A stretch of 49,288 bases of DNA from Agrobacterium leguminum (GCF_015704895.1 NZ_JADQWB010000028.1:1-49288), one strand, 5' to 3'; positions 17,281-27,175 are shown, numbered from the stretch's first letter. The notes: generated by a model from the sequence alone, not told the origin. Numbers and translations: made by a program.

Positions 17281-17829
17281 TTATTTCCACGCCGTCGGCT
17301 GGCATTTCGCCTCGTTCAGGAACCGTTCCGCCTCTTCGCCGAAACTCGGCTGCGGCACCATGGTCCGCAACACAACATATCCTTCCGTCTGATCCGATTC
17401 CGCCAGAATGGCCTGCGAAAGCGCGGGTGGCTGCGCCTTGCGGATGGCGGCGATCTGCACCGCATCCGCCACCAGAATATCCATCACCCCGCCGGCGGAT
17501 GTGCGGTCATTCATGCTGAAAACCTCATTCGAGGCCTTGTCGTAAACCGCGACCGACCAGAAGGGCACGGCCCCGATGGCGGTGAGCCTGACCGGCTTGT
17601 CCTCGATATCGAAGGTGCAGACCGCGACCCGCATGAAGGGATCGCCGCTGCCAAGCGTCTTTTTCTCCGTCGTCTCTTCGAGCAGATGAAACTGATGCGG
17701 CTTTCCTTCCGCCACCGCGCGCGTATAGGCGTCGCGATTGCTGAAATGCGGTATCGCCAGAAGAATGATGACATGCAGCACGGCTGCGCCGACGAGACCG
17801 GTGAGGATGGCGAGCAGGACCCTAAGCAT
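17281..17829 (-). CDS. DUF1254-type membrane protein
   Basis: A 182-aa protein with one N-terminal membrane helix (LRVLLAILTGLVGAAVLHVIIL) and an outer domain with FDIEDKPVRLTAIGAVPFWSVAVYDK, typical of the DUF1254 half of the DUF1254/DUF1214 family. The function is unknown. ATG 17829 overlaps the stop of the upstream DUF1214 gene (GGGGTG six bases before), so the pair is translationally coupled. Many bacteria encode the two domains as a single long protein; here they are separate membrane-anchored polypeptides. Confidence 0.75.
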   Translation of the reverse strand: MLRVLLAILTGLVGAAVLHVIILLAIPHFSNRDAYTRAVAEGKPHQFHLLEETTEKKTLGSGDPFMRVAVCTFDIEDKPVRLTAIGAVPFWSVAVYDKASNEVFSMNDRTSAGGVMDILVADAVQIAAIRKAQPPALSQAILAESDQTEGYVVLRTMVPQPSFGEEAERFLNEAKCQPTAWK

Positions 17830-18409
17830 TGCCACACCCCAGCTTGCGGATTTGCGGCATGGAAATATCGATCAGGCCGGAACTGCCCGCGACGGGCGTG
17901 TCGAGCAGGGTCATGACCAGCCTGAAGGTCTGGCCCTGCGGCACCGACAGCCAGTTATAAGTCTGGGCGTCAGCGGCGATGGTGATATCGATGCCGCCAT
18001 CGGCGCTGCGCAAAAGCGTACGGGAATTCAGCGCGAAGGGCCGCCCCGCATCTTCCGCCAGCACATTGCCCTGCTGGTCGGCGGTGTAGATCGTCCAGAA
18101 CCGTGCAGGCGGCACGGCGCCGGCCAGCCGGTAGCGGCATTCGCCGCTCAGGCGTTGCCCATCGCTGTCGACGGAGGCGGTAAAAGCCAGCCCTTCCGCG
18201 GTTCCGTAAAGGAGCTTGCCGGCGTCGGCGCGGTGCGATTTGGCGTAAGGATCGGCCTCGATCGTCTGCGCTTCGGGAAAGGCATCCCAGGAGCCGATGC
18301 GGATCGATCCAAAGCCGGATGTCGCCTCAAGGGCTGCCAGCGTCGCGGCAATACCGCCGCCAAAGGCGATCAGAAGGGCGATGCCGACAAGGAATGGAAC
18401 TCGGAACAC
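17822..18409 (-). CDS. DUF1214-type membrane protein
   Basis: A 195-aa protein with one N-terminal membrane helix (FRVPFLVGIALLIAFGGGIAA) and a periplasmic domain with the DUF1214 features ARFWTIYTAD.QGN, ADGGIDITIAAD and NWLSVPQGQTFRLVMTLLDTP. It is probably the partner of the downstream DUF1254-type protein. The start was set at GTG 18409, just before the helix; longer frames would run into the divergent peptidase gene. The promoter must lie in the 111-bp gap to that gene. Confidence 0.75.
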   Translation of the reverse strand: MFRVPFLVGIALLIAFGGGIAATLAALEATSGFGSIRIGSWDAFPEAQTIEADPYAKSHRADAGKLLYGTAEGLAFTASVDSDGQRLSGECRYRLAGAVPPARFWTIYTADQQGNVLAEDAGRPFALNSRTLLRSADGGIDITIAADAQTYNWLSVPQGQTFRLVMTLLDTPVAGSSGLIDISMPQIRKLGCGNA

Positions 18410-18520
18410 GCTGTTTTCCCGTTTATGAACAGGTCGAGGACTATCACTGATTCCCTGTTTGGAAAATGGCGCGGCTTGTTTACTCTCCGTGAAAATGATC
18501 ACAACCGGGGATATTCCATC

Positions 18521-19909
18521 ATGTCGCGACAATCCGCAATCGACCGTGCCGCCGCCTGTTTCGACGATGGCAGCTTCGAGCGGGATTTGTCGCGACGCGT
18601 TTTGCGACGGACCGAAAGCCAGAATGAAGAGCAGGGCGAGGAGCTAACGCTTTATTTGGAACAGGAAATGCTGCCTGCTTTCGCCGCCATGGGTTTCTCC
18701 TGCACCATCCTGCGTGACCCGACGGCGAATTTGCCGTTTCTGATCGCCGAGCGTTTCGAAGGCGACACGCTGCCGACCGTGCTGGGATACGGCCACGGGG
18801 ATGTGGTGCGCGGTCAGGACGAGGGCTGGGCCGAGGGGCTTTCGCCCTTTGTGATGGCTGAGCGCAATGGCAGGTGGTATGGGCGCGGCACCGCCGACAA
18901 TAAGGGGCAGCATTCGGTCAATATGGCGGCGCTGAAAGCCGTGCTCGAGACACGCGGCAGACTTGGTTTCAACGCCAAATATCTGATCGAGATGGGCGAG
19001 GAGAGGGGCTCCCCCGGCCTGAGGGAGATTTGCCGGAACCATGGCGAGCGGCTGAAAGCCGATCTTCTGATCGCCTCCGACGGCCCGCGCCTGAATGCGG
19101 AACGGCCGACGGTTTTTCTCGGCGCGCGCGGCGGCATCACCTTCGATCTGGTGATCGAGGCGCGTGAGGGCGGCCATCATTCCGGCAATTGGGGCGGCGC
19201 GCTCTCCAATCCCGGCGTGCAGCTGGCCCATGCCGTCGCAAGTCTCGTCGGCCCGACCGGCCAGATCCGCGTGCCGGAACTGGTGCCGGATGAGTTGCCG
19301 AAAGCGGTGCGTGAGGCCCTTGCCGATTGTGAAATCGATGGCGGGCCGGACGGTCCGAAGATCGATCCGGACTGGGGCGAGCCCGGCCTTTCCACCGCTG
19401 AGCGGGTTTTCGGCTGGTGTGCGCTGGAAGTGCTGGCTTTCGAGACCGGCAATCCGCGTGCGCCGGTCAACGCCATTCCGCCACGGGCATGGGCGCGGCT
19501 GCAATTGCGCTTCGTCGTCGGTATCGATCCGCAAGCGGTTCTGCCCGCCGTGCGGCGTCACCTCGACCGGCAGGGTTTCGCCATGGTGGAAATCGCGCCT
19601 GCCGGCGACGAGATTTTCCGCGCCACCCGGCTCGATCCGCAGGATCCATGGGTGGATTTCACGCTGCGCTCCATTGCGCGCACAACGGGCAGAAAACCGG
19701 CGCTTCTGCCCAATCTCGGCGGTTCGCTGCCCAACGATATCTTTGCCGATATCCTCAAACTGCGCACCATCTGGGTGCCGCATTCCTATCCCGGCTGCTC
19801 GCAGCATGCGCCGAACGAACATTTGCCGAAGGAGATCGCCCGCGAGGCGCTTACCCTTATGGCCGGGCTCTATTGGGATATCGGAGAGGGGGATACGCCG
19901 CCGCTTTAG
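18521..19909 (+). CDS. M20 family metallopeptidase (carboxypeptidase/deacylase type)
   Basis: A 462-aa M20 peptidase of usual length. Metal ligands and catalytic residues are visible: GYGHGDVV (first His), the bridging Asp in YGRGTADNKGQ, the catalytic Glu pair in LIEMGEERGSPG, an Asp in LLIASDGPRL, and the last His in QHAPNEHLP. The dimerisation domain occupies about residues 205-325. It hydrolyses an amide bond in a small peptide or acyl amino acid in the cytoplasm; the substrate is not known. The start MSRQSAIDRAAACFDDGSFE was placed at 18521; the frame is open far upstream but only antisense to the DUF1214 gene. It converges with argO with a 4-base overlap. Confidence 0.88.
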   Translation: MSRQSAIDRAAACFDDGSFERDLSRRVLRRTESQNEEQGEELTLYLEQEMLPAFAAMGFSCTILRDPTANLPFLIAERFEGDTLPTVLGYGHGDVVRGQDEGWAEGLSPFVMAERNGRWYGRGTADNKGQHSVNMAALKAVLETRGRLGFNAKYLIEMGEERGSPGLREICRNHGERLKADLLIASDGPRLNAERPTVFLGARGGITFDLVIEAREGGHHSGNWGGALSNPGVQLAHAVASLVGPTGQIRVPELVPDELPKAVREALADCEIDGGPDGPKIDPDWGEPGLSTAERVFGWCALEVLAFETGNPRAPVNAIPPRAWARLQLRFVVGIDPQAVLPAVRRHLDRQGFAMVEIAPAGDEIFRATRLDPQDPWVDFTLRSIARTTGRKPALLPNLGGSLPNDIFADILKLRTIWVPHSYPGCSQHAPNEHLPKEIAREALTLMAGLYWDIGEGDTPPL

Positions 19910-20514
19910 GCGCCCATGACAAGCTTGAAGGCGATGGCCCACATGGTGACGGCGATGACGCCTTCGAGAATGCGCCAGGCGGAGGGTTTTTCGAAGATCG
20001 GCCGCAGCCAGCGCGCGCCGTAACCCAGTGAAAAGAAGAACACCAGCGAGCCGGTGGCCGCGCCCGCTGCGAAGGTTTTTTCGAAGCCGGGAAACTGCGT
20101 GGAAATGGTGCCGAGCAGCACGACGGTATCGAGATAGACATGCGGATTGAGAAAGGTCAGCGCAAGGCAGATGGCCAGCGTCTGCCACAGGCTCGCCTCC
20201 TGTCGCTCCGCTACCGAAAGCGCCTCGGAGGAGCGCAGCGCCGAATGCAGGCTTTTGGCGCCATACCAGATGAGGAAGGCAGCCCCCGCATAACGCATTA
20301 TGGGATCGAGCGCCGGCATGATGGCGCTGATCCGCTGAAAACCGAAAACCCCGACGGTAATCAACAGCGCATCGGCAATGGCGCAGGTGGCGCAGACGGC
20401 AAACACATGCGAGCGCGCCAGCCCCTGCTTCAGAACGAAGGCATTCTGCGCGCCGATGGCAACGATGAGGCTGAGGCCCATCGTCAGGCCGGTGAAGAAG
20501 ATCTGGATGTCCAT
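19906..20514 (-). CDS. argO: LysE/ArgO family basic amino acid exporter
   Basis: A 202-aa inner-membrane protein with six helices. The first shows the family signature GLTMGLSLIVAIGAQNAFVL, and ALTFLNPHVYLDTVVLLG carries the conserved Asn-Pro of LysE proteins. Members export excess arginine or lysine. The gene is divergent from the LysR regulator ArgP, the standard arrangement in which ArgP, sensing lysine or arginine, activates argO. A palindromic repeat sits in the shared promoter region. Confidence 0.9.
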   Translation of the reverse strand: MDIQIFFTGLTMGLSLIVAIGAQNAFVLKQGLARSHVFAVCATCAIADALLITVGVFGFQRISAIMPALDPIMRYAGAAFLIWYGAKSLHSALRSSEALSVAERQEASLWQTLAICLALTFLNPHVYLDTVVLLGTISTQFPGFEKTFAAGAATGSLVFFFSLGYGARWLRPIFEKPSAWRILEGVIAVTMWAIAFKLVMGA

Positions 20515-20598
20515 GCGCGTCGCGGCCCCTGCCTCTGTCCCTGTGGAATGGCCGAAGGCGTTGCTTCCGGACCGAGTGCTTGGATATTTCCGCCAGAT

Positions 20599-20621
20599 AG
20601 TTTAATCCAGTTAAATAAACT
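20599..20621. promoter_or_regulatory. Candidate LysR-type (ArgP) operator upstream of argO
   Basis: An AGTTTA-N11-TAAACT dyad, matching the T-N11-A spacing of LysR regulators, in an AT-rich patch 85 bp upstream of the argO start and about 270 bp upstream of argP. Assignment to ArgP is inferred from position. Confidence 0.5.
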
Positions 20622-20697
20622 CAATCCGGATAAGCTGAGCTAATGTCGCACTTCTCTCTTCAACCTCTCGATTTTCCGCGACGTTGCCATCTCTCCA

Positions 20698-20815
20698 CCC
20701 TCATTCCTGTGCTCGTCACAGGAATCCAGCCAGCCCAAGTCCTTGGGCTGAAAAGGCTCTTCCGCCGCACAGATGTGCGTCGACTGGATTCCTGTGACAA
20801 GCACAGGAATGAGGG
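20698..20815. repeat. Palindromic intergenic repeat, family A, copy 2 (complete)
   Basis: Outer hairpins CCTGTG-CTCGT-CACAGG and CCTGTG-ACAAG-CACAGG flank an inner AGCCCAAGTCCTTGGGCT hairpin and a GCACAGATGTGC stem. This is the most complete copy and the reference for the family. It separates the argO operator region from argP. Confidence 0.88.
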
Positions 20816-20890
20816 CAGGGAGGATCGCTGCCGATGGTCCGAGCCCTTGCATGTGCTGTGTCGAAACCAGCCTTCAAAGCGGGTATCATA

Positions 20891-21796
20891 ATGCTCGACT
20901 ATCCCTCCATGCGGGCCGTGGCGCTCGTTGCTCAAACCGGCAGTTTCGAAAAGGCGGCGCAGGTGCTGTGCGTCACGCCGTCGGCCGTCTCCCAGCGCAT
21001 CAAGCAACTGGAGGAGCGGCTGGGCGTGGTGCTGATCGTGCGCGGCAACCCCTGCGTGGCGACGGAAAAGGGCGAATGGCTCTGCCGTCACATGGATCAT
21101 GTCGGCATGCTGGAAAGCGAATTGTTCCGACAGCTTCCGGCGCTGGCGGAAGCGGGCGCAGCGCAGGAGCGCGTGACGCTCAACATCGCCACAAACGCCG
21201 ACAGTCTCGGCACATGGTTTCTGGATGCGGTTTCGAAATTCACCGGCGGCAGCGATTATCTCGTCAATATCGCGGTGGACGATCAGGACCACACGGTGGA
21301 ATGGCTGCGCGGCGGCAGGGTGCTCGCCGCCGTCACCGCCCATGCCAAGCCTGTGCAGGGCTGCCGGGTCCTGGCCCTCGGCGTGCTGCGCTATCATGCC
21401 ACCGCCAGCCCGGATTTCATGGCCCGCCATTTCGCCGGGGGCGTCACGCCCGCCGCCCTTGCCCGCGCCCCGGGGCTCACCTTCAACCAGAAGGACAGGC
21501 TGCAGGCGAGCTGGGTCAGGAAGGTGCTGGGCGAGGATATCGCCTATCCCACCCACTGGCTGCCCTCGACCGACGGTTTCGTGAAGGCAAGCCTTTCCGG
21601 CATGGGCTGGGGGCTCAATCCGGTGCAGCTTGTGGGGGATCACCTCAAGACGGGGAGGCTGGTGGAGGTCGTTCCCGGCACGCCGCTCGATATTCCGCTT
21701 TACTGGCAGGTCAACCGGCTCGCGGCGGAGCGGCTGGGGGTGTTGACGTCGCATGTGGTGGAGACGGCGAGGGGGGTGTTGATCCCGATGCCGTAA
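20891..21796 (+). CDS. argP: LysR-type regulator ArgP
   Basis: A 301-aa LysR regulator. An N-terminal winged HTH (MLDYPSMRAVALVAQTGSFE then AAQVLCVTPSAVSQRIKQLE) is followed by an effector domain. The beginning LDYxxLxAL..V..xGSFE and the WLRGGRVLAAVTA segment are those of ArgP/IciA. It controls argO in response to lysine and arginine. ATG 20891 was chosen because the HTH begins there; upstream codons run into the repeat. Confidence 0.88.
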   Translation: MLDYPSMRAVALVAQTGSFEKAAQVLCVTPSAVSQRIKQLEERLGVVLIVRGNPCVATEKGEWLCRHMDHVGMLESELFRQLPALAEAGAAQERVTLNIATNADSLGTWFLDAVSKFTGGSDYLVNIAVDDQDHTVEWLRGGRVLAAVTAHAKPVQGCRVLALGVLRYHATASPDFMARHFAGGVTPAALARAPGLTFNQKDRLQASWVRKVLGEDIAYPTHWLPSTDGFVKASLSGMGWGLNPVQLVGDHLKTGRLVEVVPGTPLDIPLYWQVNRLAAERLGVLTSHVVETARGVLIPMP

Positions 21797-21853
21797 AGCA
21801 TCTTGCGCCAGGCGGGGTCGCGGTTTTCCGATTGTAGAGACGGGGAGCGTGAC

Positions 21854-22017
21854 GCTTACCCCCCTCTGTCCTGCCGGACATCTCCCCCACAAGGGGGGAG
21901 ATCGACCCGAGGCTATGTCTCGCCCATCTCAACGTTTGAGATTGAAGTGGTTGTAAAGCGTCTTGCCGATCTCCCTCCTTGTGGGGGAGATGCCCGGCAG
22001 GGCAGAGGGGGGTGAGC
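21854..22017. repeat. Long palindromic element, family C, copy 2
   Basis: Arms of about 51 bp (21854-21904 and 21967-22017) are near-perfect reverse complements, each with an internal CTCCCCCACAAGGGGGGAG-type hairpin. Its centre carries CTCGCCCATCTCAACGTTTG, the reverse complement of the centre of the copy at 14919-15108, so the two copies are inverted relative to each other. It lies between argP and the converging PBP gene. Confidence 0.85.
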
Positions 22018-22056
22018 CACACACTCCGACAGAATCTTCAGGCAATGCCCCACACC

Positions 22057-24249
22057 TCACCGCCGCGCCGCATCCTCCGCGCCTTCCCGCAACGACGCAT
22101 CCGCCACCTTCTGCGTCGTCACGCTGAGCGCCGAAGCGTCTTTCATCTTCTTGGCGATGGAGCGGATCACACGCGTTGCCTCGGCCGAGAGCGAGCGTGG
22201 GCGGGTGAGCGCCGGCAAAGCGGGGGTGCTGGCGGCTGCGGCCGCCACTTCCGCCGAAGGTTGCGGGCGCGCGCCTGTCGGCAGCGGGTTCTGGATGCCG
22301 GGAATAGGGCGCAGCTCCATGCCCTGATGGGCGTAGTCCATCAGCCGCTTGAAGGCCATGGCCGGAAGCGCGCCGCCGGTCATGTTGTTCATCGGCGTGA
22401 AATCGTCGTTCCCGAACCAGACGGCCGTGGTGTAATTGCCGGTGAAACCCACATACCACGCATCGCGATAGGCCTGCGAGGTACCGGTCTTGCCGCCGGA
22501 AACGATGCCGTTATCCAGCGCGCCGCGCCGGGCCGTGCCCATGACCGGGATGGTCACCAGCATCTGGTTCATCTTCGAATTGGCGTCTTCGGAAAGCACC
22601 CGTTTGGCGGGCGCTTCGTTGTGGCTGAAATCGTAGAGAACATTGCCCTCGTAATCCAGCACCTGCTCGATGCCGTGGCGGCGCGACTGCATGCCGTCGG
22701 CCGGGAAAACGGCATAGGCGGTGGCCTGATCGAGAACCGTCACTTCCGATGTGCCGAGCGGAATGGTCTTGTCGCTGCGCAGCGGCGTGGCGACACCCAT
22801 GGCCTTGGCGGTATCGACGATGACCTGCGTGCCGAGCACGTCCTTGGCAAGACGCACGGGCACGGTGTTGTAGGACTTGGCGAGCGCCATCTGCAGCGTC
22901 ACCTTGCCGGCATAGGAGCGGCCGTAATTCTGCGGCGACCAGCCGCGCCAGGTCACCGGCGCGTCGGAGATCAGCGTCTCCGGCTTCATGCCCTTTTCCA
23001 TGGCGGCCGAGTAGGTATAGACCTTGAAGGAGGAACCCGGCTGGCGCAGCGCCGCCGTGGCGCGGTTGAACTGGCTTTCGCCATAGTCGCGCCCGCCGAC
23101 CATGGCGCGCACGCCGCCGCCGTTCTCGATCATCACCATCGCGCCCTGCTTGACGCGGTAACCTTCGCCGAATTCGCGCAGGCCCATTTCCATCGCCTGT
23201 TCGGCCGCCTGCTGCAGGCCGGTATCGATGGTGGTTCGCACGACCACGGTGTGGTCCTTGAACTTGCCCTCGGCGGCCAGCCGCTGCACTTCGTCGAAAG
23301 CCCAGTCGAGGAAGTAATCCGGCGCCTTCACATCGGCGCGGTCGATGACGGTGGCCGGGTTGCGCCGCGCGCCGATGACCTGACCCTCGGTCATCAACCC
23401 GCTCTGCACCAGGTTGGAAAGCACGGTGTTGGCGCGGGCGCGGGCTGCGGGCAGGTTGACATGCGGCGCATATTTGGCCGGCGCCTTGAACAGGCCGGCC
23501 AGAATGGCGGATTCGGCCAATGTCACATCGGTCAGGTTCTTGCCGAAATAAAATTGCGCCGCCGCCGCCGCCCCGAAGGTGCCGCCGCCCATATAGGCGC
23601 GGTCGAGATAAAGGCTGAGGATTTCCTTCTTCGACATGTTGGTCTCGAGCCACAGCGCGAGGAAGGCTTCCTTGATCTTGCGTTCCAGCGAGCGCTCATT
23701 GGTGAGGAACAGGTTCTTGGCGAGCTGCTGCGTCAGCGTCGAGCCGCCCTGCACCACGCCGCCGGCGCGGGCGTTTTCGCTCATGGCGCGGGCAAGGCCG
23801 ATGAAATCGATGCCGAAATGGTCGAAGAAACGCCGGTCTTCGGTCGCCAGCACCGCCTTGATGAAATGATCCGGCATCTGGTCGATCGGGACGGAATCCT
23901 CATGAATGATGCCGCGATGGCCGATGGTATTGCCGTAGCGATCGAGGAAGGTGACGGCGAAATCGCCGCGATAACGCCAGTCCTTCTTGGTTTCCTCGAA
24001 GGCGGGCATGGCGAGCGCCAGAAGCACGACGGACCCCGCCGTTCCGAAGGTCAGCGCGTCGCAGGTGAGGTTGACGAGAAGCTTCTTCCAGCCGCGCACA
24101 TGCAGCTTGCGCGAGGCGATGGTGACGTCTTCCCAGAAATCCACCAGCCTTGCCGCAGCCGTCCACAGGCCGGAGTCGATGAAGCTATCGATCCGGAGCA
24201 GGATGTGCCGTTTTTTACGGCCTTTTTTATCGTCTTTTTCTTCCTGCAC
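22057..24249 (-). CDS. Class A penicillin-binding protein (bifunctional, PBP1-type)
   Basis: A 730-aa murein synthase: cytoplasmic tail (1-62) rich in Lys/Asp, one membrane helix (about 63-83), the GT51 glycosyltransferase domain with catalytic E137 in ATEDRRFFDHFG and GGSTLTQQLAKN (168-179), and the transpeptidase domain with S406-x-x-K409 (PGSSFK), SYN (459-461) and KTGT (587-590). It polymerises and cross-links peptidoglycan in the periplasm. I recall the Agrobacterium paralogue at this chromosomal place being PBP1b2. The start codon is GTG with a poorly spaced AGGAAA. The Pro/Ala-rich C-terminal 70 residues are dispensable in appearance. Confidence 0.92.
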   Translation of the reverse strand: MQEEKDDKKGRKKRHILLRIDSFIDSGLWTAAARLVDFWEDVTIASRKLHVRGWKKLLVNLTCDALTFGTAGSVVLLALAMPAFEETKKDWRYRGDFAVTFLDRYGNTIGHRGIIHEDSVPIDQMPDHFIKAVLATEDRRFFDHFGIDFIGLARAMSENARAGGVVQGGSTLTQQLAKNLFLTNERSLERKIKEAFLALWLETNMSKKEILSLYLDRAYMGGGTFGAAAAAQFYFGKNLTDVTLAESAILAGLFKAPAKYAPHVNLPAARARANTVLSNLVQSGLMTEGQVIGARRNPATVIDRADVKAPDYFLDWAFDEVQRLAAEGKFKDHTVVVRTTIDTGLQQAAEQAMEMGLREFGEGYRVKQGAMVMIENGGGVRAMVGGRDYGESQFNRATAALRQPGSSFKVYTYSAAMEKGMKPETLISDAPVTWRGWSPQNYGRSYAGKVTLQMALAKSYNTVPVRLAKDVLGTQVIVDTAKAMGVATPLRSDKTIPLGTSEVTVLDQATAYAVFPADGMQSRRHGIEQVLDYEGNVLYDFSHNEAPAKRVLSEDANSKMNQMLVTIPVMGTARRGALDNGIVSGGKTGTSQAYRDAWYVGFTGNYTTAVWFGNDDFTPMNNMTGGALPAMAFKRLMDYAHQGMELRPIPGIQNPLPTGARPQPSAEVAAAAASTPALPALTRPRSLSAEATRVIRSIAKKMKDASALSVTTQKVADASLREGAEDAARR

Positions 24250-24516
24250 CTGGCGATGTTTTCCTGTTCAACGCAACGCTGCCATCGATATGTCTGCCTG
24301 ATATTCTACGCTTCAACCCATTCCCGACGCAAAACCGTGGCATGGTTATGTCGGAAGTGCTTGACGCGGCGGCCTTTCGCGGGCCAATGACCCCTCTGCC
24401 GCCTGCCAATATGCTAAAATATCGTACAAACCAGCCCTTGGCGATACGATATAAAGGATTAGGGACCGGTTAAACACTCCCGTCCAAGAGATCAAAATGA
24501 AACGGAAATGTTAACG

Positions 24517-25008
24517 ATGAATGACGCGCCGTTCTGGAAAACCAAATCGCTGACCGAGATGACCGGCGAGGAATGGGAAAGCCTCTGCGACGGCTGCGGC
24601 CTGTGCTGTCTGAACAAGCTGGAGGACTGGGACACCGGCGAAGTGGTGTTCACCTCGGTTCGCTGCGTGCTGCTCGACGGCGAGAGCTGTCGATGCTCCG
24701 ATTACGAAAACCGCCGCGCCACCGTGCCGGACTGTATCCAGCTCGACCTGAAGAAGGTGCATGAGATCGGCTGGCTGCCGCCCACCTGCGCCTATGCGCT
24801 GGTGCGCGACGGCAAGGATCTCTACTGGTGGCACTATCTCGTTTCCGGCGATACGGAAACGGTGCATCAGGCCGGCATATCCGCCCGCGGCCGCACCGTC
24901 AGCGAGGCCGATGTGGATGTTGACGACTTCGAGGATTATGTGGTCGACTGGCCCCTGACAGTGGGTGAGACGGTCGGCGAGAAGGCGGGCGAAAAGGAGC
25001 GGATGTGA
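24517..25008 (+). CDS. YcgN/UPF0260 cysteine-cluster protein
   Basis: A 163-aa soluble protein with a CxxCxxCC cluster (C24, C27, C30, C31 in [11 protein letters not shown]) and further C50, C58, C60 and C73 spaced as in the UPF0260/YcgN family, likely to bind a metal or Fe-S cluster. It ends with a Glu/Gly/Val tail. The biochemical role is unknown. ATG 24517 was preferred over 24508 because family members begin just before the PFW motif. It is divergent from the PBP gene across about 265 bp. Confidence 0.85.
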   Translation: MNDAPFWKTKSLTEMTGEEWESLCDGCGLCCLNKLEDWDTGEVVFTSVRCVLLDGESCRCSDYENRRATVPDCIQLDLKKVHEIGWLPPTCAYALVRDGKDLYWWHYLVSGDTETVHQAGISARGRTVSEADVDVDDFEDYVVDWPLTVGETVGEKAGEKERM

Positions 25009-25061
25009 CGGAAAACGTCGATTTTCGTTTTGGTCCTATTCCTGCCCCATCGTTCCCTTAA

Positions 25062-26003
<942 letters not shown>

Positions 26004-26047
26004 CCGCACGCATCTAATAAAAGCGTAGTTTTTGCGACGTGCTCCTT

Positions 26048-26166
26048 CCCTCATCCCTGTGCTTGTCACAGGGATCCAGCCAGCCCAAGTCTTTGGGCTG
26101 AAAGAACTCTTTCCGCCGCGCGGACGCGCGTCGACTGGATTCCTGTGACAAGCACAGGAATGAGGG
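26048..26166. repeat. Palindromic intergenic repeat, family A, copy 3 (complete)
   Basis: Same orientation and structure as 20698-20815, with left hairpin CCCTGTG-CTTGT-CACAGGG and right hairpin CCTGTG-ACAAG-CACAGG. It occupies the position where a toxin gene would be expected downstream of the antitoxin at 26217-26459. Confidence 0.88.
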
Positions 26167-26216
26167 TGATATCTTGGCGCATGGAAATGTGAACGCTGTG
26201 GACCGAGATAGCGCGG

Positions 26217-26459
26217 TCAGTAGGTATCCGTCAGATTACCGCGCCTGGCAGCCGCGATGGCGCGCGCTTCTTCAATCGCGGCGAGCGTTTCAGCGTTCGG
26301 TTGCGTCAGTTCTATCGGCAGTGCTTTTTCTCGGGCAATGCGCGTCAGCATCATTCGCATGACATCGGAAACAGTCAGTCCCAGACTGTCGAGCACGGCA
26401 GTCGCGTCATCCTTGAGCGCCTGATCGATGCGCGCTCTCACATAAGCATTTGCGGTCAT
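26217..26459 (-). CDS. RelB/DinJ family antitoxin, apparently orphan
   Basis: An 80-aa protein with the ribbon-helix-helix pattern of RelB/DinJ antitoxins: YVRARIDQALKDDATAVLDS, LGLTVSDVMRMMLTRIAREK and the LPIELTQPNAETLAAIEEAR tail. In the usual layout a YafQ/RelE toxin gene overlaps its 3' end; here only about 50 bp separate the stop from a palindromic repeat and no toxin frame exists. An AGGAGG-like GGAGGTC lies upstream of the ATG. It may be a remnant or act on a distant toxin. Confidence 0.8.
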   Translation of the reverse strand: MTANAYVRARIDQALKDDATAVLDSLGLTVSDVMRMMLTRIAREKALPIELTQPNAETLAAIEEARAIAAARRGNLTDTY

Positions 26460-26566
26460 GATCGACCTCCTTTGGATAATGCTGTATGTAGCTCAAATGA
26501 GCATCAGTTTCAATGTTCGATGCACAGGCAACGGGCTATCCTGAACTTGGGAAAGGACGAGCGGAA

Positions 26567-27175
26567 ATGTCGAATGCCTCCTGCGATGTCATCGGGCTCT
26601 ATACCGAACACGGGGCCGATTTCGACAGGCAGCGTGGACGCTCCCTTGCCGAAAAACCCTGGCTCGACAGGTTCATCTCGCTTTTGCCGAAGGGCGCGTC
26701 CATTCTCGATATTGGCTGCGGTTCCGGTGAGCCGATAGCCGGCTACTTCATCGCCAGCGGTTATGACGTCACGGGCATCGATGCGTCCCTGCCGCTGGTC
26801 GAGCTTTGCCGGAAGAGATTTCCCGGGAACCTCTGGGCGGTTGCGGACATGCGAAAGCTGGCCCTCGGCCGCCGCTTCGACGGGTTGATCGCGTGGCACA
26901 GTTTTTTCCATCTGACGGTGGAGGATCAGCGCCGCATGTTCGGTATTTTTCACCAGCATGCCAATGACGGCGCGGCGTTGATGTTCACGGCCGGACCGGA
27001 TCACGGGGAAGCGATCGGCACCTTTCAGGGCCGGCCGCTTTATCATGCGAGCCTCGCACGCGATGAATATGAAAGCCTGCTCGCCGCGCACGGTTTCCGG
27101 CTTCTCGATCATGTCGTCAACGATCCCGAATGCGGCGGCGCCACGGTTTATCTGGCGCGACGCATAGCCCTCTGA
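26567..27175 (+). CDS. SAM-dependent class I methyltransferase
   Basis: A 202-aa protein with motif I SILDIGCGSGEPIAGYFI (about residues 46-63), acidic motif II GYDVTGIDASLPLVELCRKR, motif III VADMRKLALGRRFDGLIAWH, and the FFHLT..DQ.RMF helix common in UbiE/MraW-like small-molecule methyltransferases. The substrate is unknown. ATG 26567 is preceded by AAGGA 9 bases away; a longer frame begins at 26513. It stands alone between the antitoxin and the copper operon. Confidence 0.82.
   Translation: MSNASCDVIGLYTEHGADFDRQRGRSLAEKPWLDRFISLLPKGASILDIGCGSGEPIAGYFIASGYDVTGIDASLPLVELCRKRFPGNLWAVADMRKLALGRRFDGLIAWHSFFHLTVEDQRRMFGIFHQHANDGAALMFTAGPDHGEAIGTFQGRPLYHASLARDEYESLLAAHGFRLLDHVVNDPECGGATVYLARRIAL

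Noticed and set aside
17738..18520. Apparent 261-codon N-terminal extension of the M20 peptidase
   Set aside because: The extension is antisense to the DUF1254/DUF1214 genes and has no similarity to M20 proteins; the normal M20 N-terminus starts at 18521.
21854..22017. Repeated GC-rich hairpins considered as a CRISPR array
   Set aside because: There are only two inverted arms with no regular repeat-spacer units; the structure is a palindromic mobile repeat.
22511..23653. Minus-strand 380-codon frame in another register inside the PBP gene
   Set aside because: It lacks any motif and is Arg/Gly-rich, while the overlapping frame encodes a full class A PBP with all catalytic motifs.
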